Source: Corynebacterium gallinarum (GTDB taxonomy: Bacteria > Actinomycetota > Actinomycetes > Mycobacteriales > Mycobacteriaceae). From it: a DNA stretch of 64,000 nt. This document shows positions 42,825-51,942 of this stretch, piece by piece. The notes under the pieces are model-generated. The model was not told the origin of the DNA. It searched no databases and saw only the letters and a list, made by a program, of their open reading frames with translations. The stretch spans positions 248,001 through 312,000 of the forward strand of contig NZ_JACSPR010000003.1 in assembly GCF_014837045.1 (NCBI RefSeq). Reading direction: 5' to 3'. Position 1 is the stretch's first letter. Every line of letters starts with the position of its first letter. A program made the translations under genes and the position numbers.

Positions 42825-44257
42825 TTCTCACACTGGACTCCCCGGAGGAAGACAAGCGCCGGGCGCTTATCCATGCCATCGATGGCCTCCGGCGTCAGGA
42901 TCCGCTGGTGTCTGCCGCGGTGGCCTTCACCCGGGGGCAGAAGATCTTCTTCGTCGCCGCCGGGTTGGCGTTCCTCCTGCTCGCTGTGCTGGCACCCCTG
43001 GCGGCGTTGATCATCATCGCAGGGCTGTGCACCCTGATGTATGTGGTTACCCTCACGGACCGCTTCATCATGTTCCGCAAGGGCCTGCGGGCCGACGCCA
43101 TCATGCGGGTCTCCGATGAGGAGGCCCTGGCCGTACCGGTGGAACGGTTGAAGTCCTATACCATTCTCGTGCCCGCCTATGGGGAGCCGGAGGTGATTGC
43201 CCAGCTGGTCACCGCCATGAATTCCTTCGACTACCCACCCCACCTCCTCCAGGTGCTTCTCCTGCTGGAGGAGGATGACCTGCCCACCATCGAGGCTGCG
43301 GAGCGGGCCAATCTGGGGGAGATCTCCACCATCATCAAGGTGCCACCGGCTCAGCCACGCACCAAACCGAAGGCCTGCAACTACGGATTGCATTTCGCCA
43401 CCGGGGAGATCGTAACCATCTTCGATGCCGAGGATATCCCTGATCCCCTGCAGTTACGCCGGGTGGTGGTGGCCTTCGAGAACTCCCCGGCGAACACTGT
43501 GTGCGTGCAGTCCCGGCTCTCCTACAGGAATGCCCGGCAGAATCTGCTGACCGGGTGGTTCACCATTGAATATGACGTGTGGTTCAATTTCCTGCTGCCC
43601 GGCATCATGCGCATGCAGGCCCCGGTGCCGCTTGGTGGTACCTCGAATCATCTGGTGACGGAGGTGCTGCGGGAACTGGGGGCGTGGGATCCATACAACG
43701 TCACCGAGGATGCCGATCTGGGTGTGCGTATCGCCGCGCGTGGTTACCGCACCGCGGTTCTGGATTCGGTGACCTGGGAGGAGGCCAACTCCGACACCAT
43801 CAACTGGTTACGACAGCGGTCCCGCTGGTACAAGGGTTACCTTCAGACCTGGTTGGTGTATATGCGCCGCCCGCGGTGGTTGGTGCGTGAACTGGGTGTG
43901 TTGCCGGCTCTCCGGTTCACCTTCCTTATGGCCGGCACCCCGATCGTCGCGGTATTGAACCTGCTCTTCTGGTACCTGTCGCTGACCTGGATTCTCGGGC
44001 AGCCCGCCACCATCGCCGCGATGTTCCCGCCTTTGGTCTACTACCCGGCGCTGATCTGTCTGATCCTGGGCAACGCCGCCACCATGTACATGAACCTCAT
44101 CGGATGCCGGGAGGGACGTGATCCCCTGTTGGTGGTGGCGGTGTTGACCTTCCCGGTGTACTGGTTACTCATGAGTATCGCTGCGTTGAAGGGCACGTGG
44201 CAGCTGATCACCCGTCCCTCCTACTGGGAGAAGACCGCCCATGGACTGGAGGCGTGA
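42821..44257 (+). CDS. Processive GT2 glycosyltransferase (cellulose-synthase-like, no PilZ)
   Basis: A 478-residue membrane glycosyltransferase. Two membrane segments (about 41-74) precede the GT-A domain: YTILVPAYGEPEVI (113-126), EEDD (150-153), DAED at 202-205, TED at 295-297 and the acceptor motif RQRSRW (331-336), the D,D,D,QxxRW set of processive beta-glycan synthases. Further membrane segments follow (about 365-460). It lacks a C-terminal PilZ domain, so c-di-GMP control in the BcsA manner is not expected. It overlaps both neighbours by ATGA/TGATG. With the two BcsB-like proteins it suggests synthesis and export of a linear beta-glycan; the sugar is unknown. Confidence 0.85.
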   Translation: MILTLDSPEEDKRRALIHAIDGLRRQDPLVSAAVAFTRGQKIFFVAAGLAFLLLAVLAPLAALIIIAGLCTLMYVVTLTDRFIMFRKGLRADAIMRVSDEEALAVPVERLKSYTILVPAYGEPEVIAQLVTAMNSFDYPPHLLQVLLLLEEDDLPTIEAAERANLGEISTIIKVPPAQPRTKPKACNYGLHFATGEIVTIFDAEDIPDPLQLRRVVVAFENSPANTVCVQSRLSYRNARQNLLTGWFTIEYDVWFNFLLPGIMRMQAPVPLGGTSNHLVTEVLRELGAWDPYNVTEDADLGVRIAARGYRTAVLDSVTWEEANSDTINWLRQRSRWYKGYLQTWLVYMRRPRWLVRELGVLPALRFTFLMAGTPIVAVLNLLFWYLSLTWILGQPATIAAMFPPLVYYPALICLILGNAATMYMNLIGCREGRDPLLVVAVLTFPVYWLLMSIAALKGTWQLITRPSYWEKTAHGLEA

Positions 44258-46032
44258 TGGTGGGTGGGAATCCTGCTCTCACCGGTGTGTCCCAGGCAGC
44301 GCGCATGCCACGTCTTGCCCGGACCTCCCCGGCCCTACCCAGCACGGTGGTGCCAGGTTTCCCGGACAGGAGAAGCTGGCGCAGGCAGGGTGTGGCGGTC
44401 TTTGCGATCACCCTGGTGATCTACCTGGCAGTGGCGTGTTGGCTGGCGTTGGATGTCCGGTATTACCTGGGTGATGCCCTCTCCCGTACCCAGGCAGCGG
44501 AGTCCATTTTGTACTCGCGCAATCCCAACCTGTCGGTGATGGGGTTCATCTTCACCCCGCTGACCACCCTGGCGCAGCTGCCGCTGGCGGCGGTCGCGCC
44601 GCTCCTCCCGGATCTCACCCGCACCGGACTCGCAGGGGCGGTGGTGTCGGCGGTGTTCATGGCGGGTGCCTGCCGCCAGTTGTGGTTGATCGCAGCTGAG
44701 CGTGACATCCCCCGGTGGTACGCGGTGGCGGTGGTGGTCATGTTCGCCCTCCACCCGATGATTGTGCTCTATGGGGCGGTGGGCATGAGTGAGGCCCCGT
44801 TCATCTTCGGGGTGTTGTGGGCATCCCGGCGTCTGATCCGGTGGACCTCCACCGATGATGTCCATGAACTCATCACCGCCGGTTTCGCCCTCGCGGTGGC
44901 GTTCCTGGCCAGGTATGACGCCCTGGTGATGGCGTTCGTGGTCATGCTGCTGGTCGGTGCTATGACCTGGTGGGACCGCCGCCGGCGCGGATGGAATGAC
45001 CCGGCGGGTTTCGCCTTCCTGGACATGCTGGTCCTGGTGTGGCCCATCGGCCTGGCGTTTGTGACCTGGACCGGCGCCAGCTGGTTGTCCACCGGTGAAC
45101 TGCTGGCACAGTTCACCTCGCAGTACGGCAATGCGGCTGTCATCGGGCAGGGGGGGGGTGGCGAGACCGGCCTCCAGGCGCTTGTCGACGCCCTCACCCG
45201 CACCTTCCTCATCTCACCGGCGTTACCGTTACTCCTGGCCGTGGTGATCATTGCGTCCATAAGGCGCGGGGACCGTGAGCCGCTGTTGCCGATGGTGATG
45301 ATGGTGACGGTGCTGGCCTTCCAGATCCTCACCCACGCCCTGGGTTCCACCTTCGGGCTGATGAGGTTTTTCATCATCGCTGTTGCCCTGACCGCTGTGC
45401 TGCTCATCCAGCTGTTGCCACCGGGCGGGAGATTCCCCACGCTCCGGCCGGGTGCCCTCTACCGGGAGCGACCCCGGGCCCGCACACCCTGGGTCAGTGT
45501 GCAGGTGTTTGTCCTCCTGCTTGTTGCGGCCGGCATGGCCGTCACCACCACGGGGTTGGGATCCGCCCGGTGGGCACCCCAGGAATACGCCCTGGCCCAG
45601 GTGATCCCCCTGGCGGACAAGGGCACCCCCGCGGAACAAGAACAGCGGATCCGGGTGCTCAAGACCTTCAGCACCGAACGTTATATCGCCGATCACCTGG
45701 ACTCCCTCAACCTCGGGGAGGGCACTGTGGTGACCTCGGTGGTCAAGAGCTTCGCGGTTCTGAACGCCTCGGGGAACCAGAAACAGTTCGTGATCCCCTC
45801 CGATGAGGATTTCATCACCATCCTCAACAACCCCTCCGGGGCCGGGGTGCGGTATCTCCTGGTTTCCGAACCGGATCCCCGTGGGGTGATCTGCCCGATC
45901 AATCTGCGCTACCCGGACCTCTATGACACCGGTGCCGGTATCGCCACCCTGGAGCTGGAATTCAAGAATCAGGGCGTGGGGCAACCGAACTGGAGGTTAT
46001 ACCGCGTACTCAGTGTCCCGGTGGGGCAGTAG
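44257..46032 (+). CDS. Polytopic GT39/GT87-like membrane protein of the polysaccharide cluster
   Basis: A 591-residue protein with about ten to twelve membrane segments. A hydrophilic N-terminus (about 1-45) leads to FAITLVIYLAVACWLALDVRYYLGDALSR-like sequence (read in parts), an extracytoplasmic acidic loop DVRYYLGD, and the block HPMIVLYGAVGMSEAPFIFG (about 168-187), as in dolichyl-phosphate-mannose-type transferases. The C-terminal 140 residues are hydrophilic with an extracytoplasmic-looking domain. GGAGG is 4 nt before the ATG, which overlaps the GT2 stop. It may add side groups from lipid-linked sugars; this is inference from topology and the GMSE-type motif. Confidence 0.7.
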   Translation: MVGGNPALTGVSQAARMPRLARTSPALPSTVVPGFPDRRSWRRQGVAVFAITLVIYLAVACWLALDVRYYLGDALSRTQAAESILYSRNPNLSVMGFIFTPLTTLAQLPLAAVAPLLPDLTRTGLAGAVVSAVFMAGACRQLWLIAAERDIPRWYAVAVVVMFALHPMIVLYGAVGMSEAPFIFGVLWASRRLIRWTSTDDVHELITAGFALAVAFLARYDALVMAFVVMLLVGAMTWWDRRRRGWNDPAGFAFLDMLVLVWPIGLAFVTWTGASWLSTGELLAQFTSQYGNAAVIGQGGGGETGLQALVDALTRTFLISPALPLLLAVVIIASIRRGDREPLLPMVMMVTVLAFQILTHALGSTFGLMRFFIIAVALTAVLLIQLLPPGGRFPTLRPGALYRERPRARTPWVSVQVFVLLLVAAGMAVTTTGLGSARWAPQEYALAQVIPLADKGTPAEQEQRIRVLKTFSTERYIADHLDSLNLGEGTVVTSVVKSFAVLNASGNQKQFVIPSDEDFITILNNPSGAGVRYLLVSEPDPRGVICPINLRYPDLYDTGAGIATLELEFKNQGVGQPNWRLYRVLSVPVGQ

Positions 46033-46084
46033 GATCAGACTGAACCCATATCCACCCTCATCCCCGCATTTTCAGGAGCTCCCA

Positions 46085-47152
46085 TTGGCACGCAGGTTAA
46101 AGGACACTCTGCCCAAGAGGTTCCCCCGACTCGTGGAGAACCGCGATGTGGAGGCCCTGAAGGATGTCTTCGATGACCGCTCCCCGGATGCCCGTGACCG
46201 GGAGGGCAACACGGCCCTGCATCTGACACAGGTGCCGGAGGAGATCAAAACCTGGCTGCTGGACCAGGGGGCGGATATCAATGCCCGCAATGTTGATGGT
46301 GATACACCCCTGCACACCCATGTCGCCCACCCGGAGGCGGATCCCCGGTTTCTCCTGGAGCGGGGAGCGGATGTGGACCTGGAGAACAACCGGGGTGAGA
46401 ACCCGACGTTCGTCGCTGTCTCCTCACCGGAGATGATGGACCTGCTCATCCGCGCCGGGGCGGATCCCCACACCCACAACGAGGTGGGGGACACCCCCCT
46501 GATCGCCGCGATCAGGACTGCGGAGCCGAGCCGGATCCCGGCACTTGCGCAGGTGGTCAGGTTATTGGACCCGCATCCGTCCATCCAGCGGGACCTGGAG
46601 GTCACACGTGACAGCGTCATCGACCTGGGCCACCGCTTCGAGAGCATCCGTGACGCCTATGACCCGGCCACTGTGGAGCAGGTCGCACGGGAGCTCGCAT
46701 TCCTCTATGGGGTGTTTGATGTCGCGGAGGAGGAACAACCCACCCGCCCGGTGCGTCACGACGGCACCAGCCCGATCACGTTGCCGGGACGGACCTGGCA
46801 GGAACAGTTCATCGCGGCGTGGGATTTCCTGGTCCCGGTGACGGGTAGGCCCCGTTCGCTCCAGGGCGAGGCGATCCGCATCGCCGGTGTCATCGCCGAT
46901 GAATTCCACGGGAATGACGGCGTGAACTGGGATGATGACCACCGGCGCATGGCCCGGGCACTCCTGGATATCACCGCGCAGGGCACCCCACTGGGTGAGG
47001 ATGAGGCCGCGGAGCTCGCGGCTGCGGTGAAGAAGGTGCGAAAGGGGAAGCCCTCGGAATCGGACGTCGACAAGCTTCCCCGTCTGGCCACCGCCTGGGT
47101 GGCGGCCAACCCGCGCCCGCGCCCGCTGGGCGAGACCACCTACGAGCGCTAA
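46085..47152 (+). CDS. Ankyrin-repeat protein
   Basis: A 355-residue soluble protein. Residues 20-150 form four ankyrin repeats: REGNTALHLTQVPEEIKTWLLDQGADINAR, DGDTPLHTHVAHPEADPRFLLERGADVD, RGENPTFVAVSSPEMMDLLIRAGADPH and GDTPLIAAIRTAEPSRIPAL (read as separate units). The rest is helical, acidic and unassigned. There is no ATG; TTG at 46085 has AGGAG 6 nt upstream and begins the basic LARRLKDTLPKRFPRL stretch. It lies 52 bp downstream of the polysaccharide operon and may be its last gene, acting as an interaction partner. Near the end a GTCGACAAGC word (47066) encodes Val-Asp-Lys-Leu. Confidence 0.75.
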   Translation: MARRLKDTLPKRFPRLVENRDVEALKDVFDDRSPDARDREGNTALHLTQVPEEIKTWLLDQGADINARNVDGDTPLHTHVAHPEADPRFLLERGADVDLENNRGENPTFVAVSSPEMMDLLIRAGADPHTHNEVGDTPLIAAIRTAEPSRIPALAQVVRLLDPHPSIQRDLEVTRDSVIDLGHRFESIRDAYDPATVEQVARELAFLYGVFDVAEEEQPTRPVRHDGTSPITLPGRTWQEQFIAAWDFLVPVTGRPRSLQGEAIRIAGVIADEFHGNDGVNWDDDHRRMARALLDITAQGTPLGEDEAAELAAAVKKVRKGKPSESDVDKLPRLATAWVAANPRPRPLGETTYER

Positions 47153-47247
47153 TCGACGTCCCACCCACCGCGACCGACGCGAAAAGGGGTAAGGAGACCA
47201 CAATCCAGTTGCATGTTTTTCCACTCAAGGCTCTATCCTGATTCCTC

Positions 47248-48000
47248 GTGCTAACCATCGCCTCCGTTCTCCTCATTTCCGTCCTCATCGGCGCCGTCCT
47301 CCAGCGCATCACCGGCCTGGGGGTCGGCCTGGTCGCAGGACCGGTGTTGTCTGCGGTGCTCGGCCCGGTCGCCGGTATCACGATGGTGAACGGATTGTCC
47401 ATCATCAATGCAGTCAATAATGCCTGGTCCGTGCGCAAACGCACCGACTGGAAGCGATTCCGCATCCTCGCGGGGGCACTCGTGGTGGGTTCCCTGCCCG
47501 CTGTGCTGGTGGTTCATCTGCTCAATGGCCCCTGGTTGTTCATCGTCATCGGTGCACTCGTGCTGCTGGCACTGAGCATTTCACTGTTCCCCACGGAGCG
47601 ATTCCGCATCAATGAGCATGCCAAAGGGCCGATGATTCTCTTCGGTATTATTGGTGGTTTCATGTCCACCGTCGCGGGTATTGCTGGCCCCGCCCTCACG
47701 GTGTACGCCCGTCTCAGTCGGTGGGATTACCGGGATTTCGTGGCCACCCTCCACCCGATTCTGTTGGTGGCCAACACCGTGTCCTTCCTGCTCAAGGTCG
47801 TGCTCATCGGTGGGCTCAACTTCGGTGAAACCCCGGCCTGGTTGTGGATCGCGGCGGTGGCCATGATCTTCGTCGGTGCCTGGTTCGGTGACCGCCTCAA
47901 TGACAGGATCTCCACCCCGATGGCCAAACGCCTGGCCACCATCCTCGCTGCAGCTGGCGCCGCAGTGGTGCTGGTCCGTGGTCTGATGGGGTTGTTCTAA
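47248..48000 (+). CDS. TauE/SafE-family membrane carrier
   Basis: A 250-residue membrane protein of the TauE/SafE (sulfite/anion exporter) family. Its two halves each contain the family block: GLGVGLVAGPVLSAVLGPVAG with NGLSIINAVNNAW in the first half, and IIGGFMSTVAGIAGPALTVY in the second, about eight membrane segments in all. It starts at GTG 47248; a TATCCT -10 hexamer (47234-47239) ends 8 nt before it, with no ribosome site, so it should be leaderless. Substrate could be sulfite, sulfoacetate or another anion. A second TauE-type gene is at 53.3 kb. Confidence 0.85.
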   Translation: MLTIASVLLISVLIGAVLQRITGLGVGLVAGPVLSAVLGPVAGITMVNGLSIINAVNNAWSVRKRTDWKRFRILAGALVVGSLPAVLVVHLLNGPWLFIVIGALVLLALSISLFPTERFRINEHAKGPMILFGIIGGFMSTVAGIAGPALTVYARLSRWDYRDFVATLHPILLVANTVSFLLKVVLIGGLNFGETPAWLWIAAVAMIFVGAWFGDRLNDRISTPMAKRLATILAAAGAAVVLVRGLMGLF

Positions 48001-48214
48001 ACCCGAGGGTGAGGCGGGATTTCGCCAGCGCGTACATCACCACCAAGAATGGGCCAGTGCCGCTGCTGGAAACGCTCTAATTTATGGTACATCCGAAGGT
48101 TTGAGGTTGTTTCTTAAAAACAACCCAGCAGTTTTCGCTGCAAGACTTGCAGTCTATGTTGGCACCTGTGCCCTTACGTCATAGCTCTTGTTAGAGTCGA
48201 GCATATGTTTGGTT

Positions 48215-48577
48215 GGACCTGACCCCCGTTTGGTAGACACCTAACATCCCAACATTCTGGGACTGAAAGGTAATCTCCACACCATGCCAAGCAAGACCTA
48301 CACCCAGGAGTTCAAGCGCGACGCCGTCACGCTGTACGAGAACTCCCCAGGGGCTTCAATCCAGACCATCGCCACTGACCTCGGGATCAACCGGGCCACG
48401 TTAGCCAACTGGGTGAAGAAATACGGAACCGGAGCCCGCACCAACAGTCTCATGGCGGAGAAATCCTCATCAACCTTGGTGAATGAGGCCGAGCAGATTC
48501 GAAAGTTGGAACGCGAAGTACGCAAACTGCGGGAAGAGCGTGACATCCTACGGAAGGCTGTTATGCCCCGGGTTTAA
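48215..48577 (+). mobile_element. IS3-family element remnant
   Basis: The sequence TGGACCTGACCCCCG beginning at 48215 resembles the left terminal repeat of IS3-type elements and precedes an orfA-like gene at 48284. The downstream orfB and right end are missing: the frame diverges right after the leucine-zipper region and the next gene's stop lies 40 bp later. No target-site duplication could be recognised. The surrounding 48000-48284 is AT-rich compared with neighbouring DNA, which supports transfer or decay. Confidence 0.6.
48284..48577 (+). pseudogene. IS3-type orfA, truncated
   Basis: A 97-residue product: the helix-turn-helix of an IS3 OrfA (TYTQEFKRDAVTLYENSPG, then IATDLGINRATLANWVKKYG) and a leucine zipper (ADEQIRKLE-type region LEREVRKLREERDILRKA). 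Intact OrfA proteins normally continue with a short tail leading to a programmed frameshift into orfB; here the tail reads VMPRV and stops. Without orfB it cannot transpose by itself. It could still make a DNA-binding protein. AAAGG lies about 15 nt before the ATG. Confidence 0.75.
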
Positions 48578-48617
48578 TAGAGGGTAGAAAATTGGAAAAG
48601 GAAACCTTGACATGCCC

Positions 48618-49361
48618 CTAGGCCATGCCGTGTCCACGCGCAACCGTCGCAGCCCGCGCCGCACCCCTGTTCCATGGATCACCATGTCCGGGCAGGACGT
48701 GCCTGGCCTTTGTGGCGCCGATGGCCTCCAGTGAGTTCAGTGCCTGGGAGGCATCAGCGGTGGCGGCTCCCGCCACCACCCGGGGTCCGGTCAGGGCGGT
48801 GTAGGGGTCGAGGGTGACCAGGGCATCGCCACTGATCACCGCGTCCCGGTCCGGCAGGTGCAGGGCCACATGTCCATAGGTATGGCCCGGGGTGGCGATC
48901 ACCGTGGGGCGACCCGGGACCTCCAGTTCCTCACCTACCGCCAGTGATCTCACGTCGTCGATACCCCGGATGAAGGGCACGCCCGCCAGCAGCATTGGCC
49001 CCAGAACGGTCAGTGCCTTCGGGTAGCGCAGGGGATAGCGCACGATGGGGCTTTCATGGGCGTAGCGGAAGGGGTGGGCGGCCAGCTCATGGTCCTTGCT
49101 GTGGGCATAGACCGGTAATCCGGTCTGCCGGATCAGGCGACGTGCCATGCCCACATGGTCGAAGTGGGCGTGGGTGAGTACCAGGGCGGTGATGTTGTCC
49201 AGCTGATAACCGAGGGTGTGCACCGCATCCTGGAGGTGGCCCCAGGTGCCGGGCAGGCCGGCGTCGACAAGCGTGAGCCCTTCATCGTCCTCGATGAGCC
49301 AGCAGTTGACGTTCGCATGCTGGATGAGATGGACGCCCTCGGCGACATCGGTGCGGAACAT
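48618..49361 (-). CDS. Metallo-beta-lactamase-fold hydrolase
   Basis: A 247-residue MBL-fold protein. Metal-binding motifs appear in order: THAHFDHVG (about 63-71), a TPGHTYGHVALHL strand (about 165) and GDALVTLDP, with the last His in LPGHGDPW. Most members hydrolyse lactones, thioesters or glyoxalase-type substrates; this one could be a glyoxalase II-like or lactonase-like enzyme. AGGAGG lies 6 nt before the ATG at 49361, outweighing an in-frame TTG six bases earlier. It lies downstream of panD on the same strand, 92 bp away. A GTCGACAAGC word is inside the gene at 49263 and another just beyond its start at 49440. Confidence 0.88.
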   Translation of the reverse strand: MFRTDVAEGVHLIQHANVNCWLIEDDEGLTLVDAGLPGTWGHLQDAVHTLGYQLDNITALVLTHAHFDHVGMARRLIRQTGLPVYAHSKDHELAAHPFRYAHESPIVRYPLRYPKALTVLGPMLLAGVPFIRGIDDVRSLAVGEELEVPGRPTVIATPGHTYGHVALHLPDRDAVISGDALVTLDPYTALTGPRVVAGAATADASQALNSLEAIGATKARHVLPGHGDPWNRGAARAATVARGHGMA

Positions 49362-49439
49362 GGACAACCTCCTGAGCTGTGTCAGTATGCGTTGTCCCCG
49401 ATGCTACCCATGCAAAGGAATGCATGTGGGGGGTTGGGC

Positions 49440-49463
49440 GTCGACAAGCTCCCTAGAGGGAGC
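49440..49463. repeat. CGTCGACAAGC word joined to a GCTCCCT/AGGGAGC palindrome
   Basis: The GTCGACAAGC word (49440-49449) runs into a perfect GCTCCCT-AG-AGGGAGC palindrome (49448-49463) that overlaps the last codons of panD. A hairpin here could end panD transcription, but the minus strand has no T-tract beyond it. It is a further example of the dispersed word at a gene end. Confidence 0.45.
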
Positions 49464-49863
49464 GCGAGGACAGCAGACCGGAACCCGGGATGGGCTCGCC
49501 GGCGTCGTTGCCCAGGGCGACGATCCGGTTATCGGCATCCACATGGACGATATTGGGCTGGTAGGCGCGGGCCTCGGCATCCGTGGCCTGGAGGTAGCTC
49601 ATGATGATGACCAGATCACCCGGATTGATCAGGTGGGCGGCGGCACCATTGATGCAGATGCTGCCGGTTCCGGCATCACCGGTGATCACATAGGTCTCAA
49701 TCCGGGCGCCGTTGGTGATGTCCACGACGGCGACCTTCTCACCCTCGATGAGGCCAGCGGCGCTGACCAGGTCGGCGTCGATGGTGATGGAACCGACATA
49801 GTCGAGGTCGGCCTGGGTGACGGTGGCGCGGTGGATCTTGCTCCCGAGGATGGTGCGCAGCAT
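49453..49863 (-). CDS. panD: Aspartate 1-decarboxylase
   Basis: A 136-residue pyruvoyl-dependent enzyme making beta-alanine from aspartate for pantothenate synthesis. The self-cleavage site is Gly24-Ser25 in [10 protein letters not shown]; the new Ser25 end becomes pyruvoyl. Further conserved blocks are [10 protein letters not shown] and [25 protein letters not shown] is about 7 nt before the ATG at 49863, which matches the canonical N-terminus [15 protein letters not shown]; the longer upstream frame is not used. It is separated from panBC by 22 kb and has its own promoter. Confidence 0.96.
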   Translation of the reverse strand: MLRTILGSKIHRATVTQADLDYVGSITIDADLVSAAGLIEGEKVAVVDITNGARIETYVITGDAGTGSICINGAAAHLINPGDLVIIMSYLQATDAEARAYQPNIVHVDADNRIVALGNDAGEPIPGSGLLSSRSL

Positions 49864-50188
49864 GTAGGGGTCCTTAAGTAGGGGTGCGTTCCGGTCACCA
49901 CTCCTCCCGTGCACGATCTCCGCGGATCCCGGATGGGGGAGTGGTGAAAATAATGCCGTTAAGGGTAGAGCCTGAATGCCCGCAGGTCAAAGACACTGAA
50001 CCCTGGTGGGGTAGATCGGGCGGGCAGGGGGCGTCCGCGGCACCGGCGGCCACGGTACAGGCGTCAGGTGACATTATGGCTGATCGTGGCGCAGGGGCGG
50101 AAGGGGAGACGCAGAAAATATTGCGAATCCGCAACAACGGGTCCTTCCAGGTGGGATTAAGGGCGCGGAGTAGCTACGATAGCAACCT
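49864..50188. other. 325-bp gap between panD and the DUF885 peptidase gene
   Basis: Beyond the panD promoter and the peptidase -10 element I see no gene. The middle contains GC-rich runs such as GGGGCAGGGGGCG-like sequence and an AT-rich patch around 50115 (AAAATATTGCG). The two promoters face away from each other, so the gap likely holds the -35 element of the peptidase gene and possibly regulatory sites. Confidence 0.4.
49962..49990 (-). promoter_or_regulatory. panD promoter
   Basis: Read on the minus strand, TTGACC (complement of 49985-49990) and TACCCT (complement of 49962-49967) are separated by exactly 17 bp, a very good primary sigma-factor promoter for this genus. Transcription would start near 49955, giving a leader of about 90 nt before panD. 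Confidence 0.7.
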
Positions 50189-51853
50189 ATGACTCTTGAG
50201 AGTTCTGTACAACGTTCTCCTTCCCTGCTGGACGCCTCATGTGAGGTTTACGTCCATGATCTGGCGGCGCTGTCGCCAACCGATGCGACGGCCTGGGGTA
50301 TCCCCGGCTTCGAGGGTGAGCTTCAGGATTTTTCGCCCGATTATTGGAACGCCATCGCCGAACGCAACCGTGACATGGTCGCCGATGTTGATGCCTTCGA
50401 TGACGGCACCGATGACAATGATGATGAGGAAGACTTCGACGACATCGACCGCGTCACCGCCGATGTCCTGCGTGACCGCGTCTGCCTTGATCTCGCCCTC
50501 CACCACCAGGGTGAAACCCTGCGTCTGCTCAACAACATAGACTCCCCGGTCCAGACCATCCGTGACACCTTCCTGATCATGCCGAATGACACGGCCGAGG
50601 ATCTGGAGAATATCCGGGAGCGTCTCTCCCGGGTCCCCGATGCTCTCCACGGTTACTGCGAGTCACTCGCGGAGGCCGCCGGCCAGGGTCGCGTTGCGGC
50701 GCTGCGTCAGGTGGAGGAGGTCATCTCCCAGTGTGAGGACCTCGCAGAACCCGATTCCCTCCTGGACAGCCTCGGCCTGCCCGAGGCTGATCCCATCGTG
50801 GAAAGCGCCCAGGAGGCCTTCGCTCGTGTCGCCGCGTGGCTCGGTGAGCAGCTCGCCCCCCACGCCCCGCATGAGGACGCCGTGGGCCGCGACCGCTATG
50901 AACAGTTCTCCCACCTGCACGTCGGTGAGGTCGTTGACCTCGATGATGCCTACCGCTGGTCCCTGGAACGACTCCGCGAGATCGAGGCGGAGCAACAGCA
51001 GCTGGCCACCCAGCTCTATGGGGCAGGCACCACCGTCCGCGAGGCCCTGAAGAAGCTCAACGCCGATGAGCGCTACCTGATCACCGGCACCGATGCCCTC
51101 CAGGAATGGATGCAGAACATCGCCGACCAGGCCATCCGCGACCTCAATGGCCGGTACTTCGCCATCCCCGAACAGGCCAAGACCATCGAATGCCTCATCG
51201 ACCCGGCCGGCACCGGTGGCATTTTCTACACCCCGCCCAGCGATGACTTCACCCGCCCGGGCCGCATGTGGTGGTCCGTGCCCAAGGGACAGGGCACCTT
51301 CCACACCTGGCAGGAACTGACCACCGTCTTCCATGAGGGTGTACCCGGCCACCATCTGCAGATCTCCCAGGCGCTCGCGGAATCCACCAACCTCAACCTG
51401 TGGCGTCGCCTCGTGGCCTGGAACGCCGGCCACGGTGAGGGCTGGGCCCTCTACGCCGAGAGTCTGATGAAGGAACTGGGTTACCACGAGGATCCCGGCA
51501 CCCGCATGGGTTACCTCGACGCCCAGCGCCTGCGTGCCGCCCGCGTGGCCATCGACATCGGAGTACATCTCGGTAAGAAGAACCCCGAGGCCACCGGTGC
51601 CTGGGATGCCTCCTATGCCCGCAGCTTCCTCCGCGAGAACACCTCGATGACCGAGGCCAGCCTCTCCTTCGAGCTCAACCGCTACCTCGGATGGCCCGGC
51701 CAGGCCGCCTCCTACGCCATCGGTCAGCGCCTGTGGCAGCAGCTTCGCGACGACGCCCTCACCCAGGGCATGACCCTCGCCGATTTCCACAGCAGCGCCC
51801 TGTCCTATGGCAGCATCCCGATGTCGATTCTCCGCAATCAGATCCTGGACTAG
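50189..51853 (+). CDS. DUF885-family metallopeptidase
   Basis: A 554-residue soluble protein of the DUF885 family. The zinc motif region reads FHEGVPGHHLQ (about 384-394), followed by GEGWALYAESLM with the third ligand Glu, and a late conserved SYARSFLREN and YAIGQRLW. The N-terminal half is an acidic helical region (many Asp near residues 60-85). Members are poorly studied; carboxypeptidase-like activity is proposed. A TACGAT -10 hexamer (50175-50180) ends 8 nt before the ATG with no ribosome site, so the transcript is probably leaderless. It is divergent from panD. Confidence 0.85.
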   Translation: MTLESSVQRSPSLLDASCEVYVHDLAALSPTDATAWGIPGFEGELQDFSPDYWNAIAERNRDMVADVDAFDDGTDDNDDEEDFDDIDRVTADVLRDRVCLDLALHHQGETLRLLNNIDSPVQTIRDTFLIMPNDTAEDLENIRERLSRVPDALHGYCESLAEAAGQGRVAALRQVEEVISQCEDLAEPDSLLDSLGLPEADPIVESAQEAFARVAAWLGEQLAPHAPHEDAVGRDRYEQFSHLHVGEVVDLDDAYRWSLERLREIEAEQQQLATQLYGAGTTVREALKKLNADERYLITGTDALQEWMQNIADQAIRDLNGRYFAIPEQAKTIECLIDPAGTGGIFYTPPSDDFTRPGRMWWSVPKGQGTFHTWQELTTVFHEGVPGHHLQISQALAESTNLNLWRRLVAWNAGHGEGWALYAESLMKELGYHEDPGTRMGYLDAQRLRAARVAIDIGVHLGKKNPEATGAWDASYARSFLRENTSMTEASLSFELNRYLGWPGQAASYAIGQRLWQQLRDDALTQGMTLADFHSSALSYGSIPMSILRNQILD

Positions 51854-51942
51854 GCCTGCTTAAACTACCGCCCCCATAGGCGTAACGGGTGTGACGGAAG
51901 GGGTCAGTTCCCGGTGGTCAGCCCGGTGCTCAACCCCTGCGC

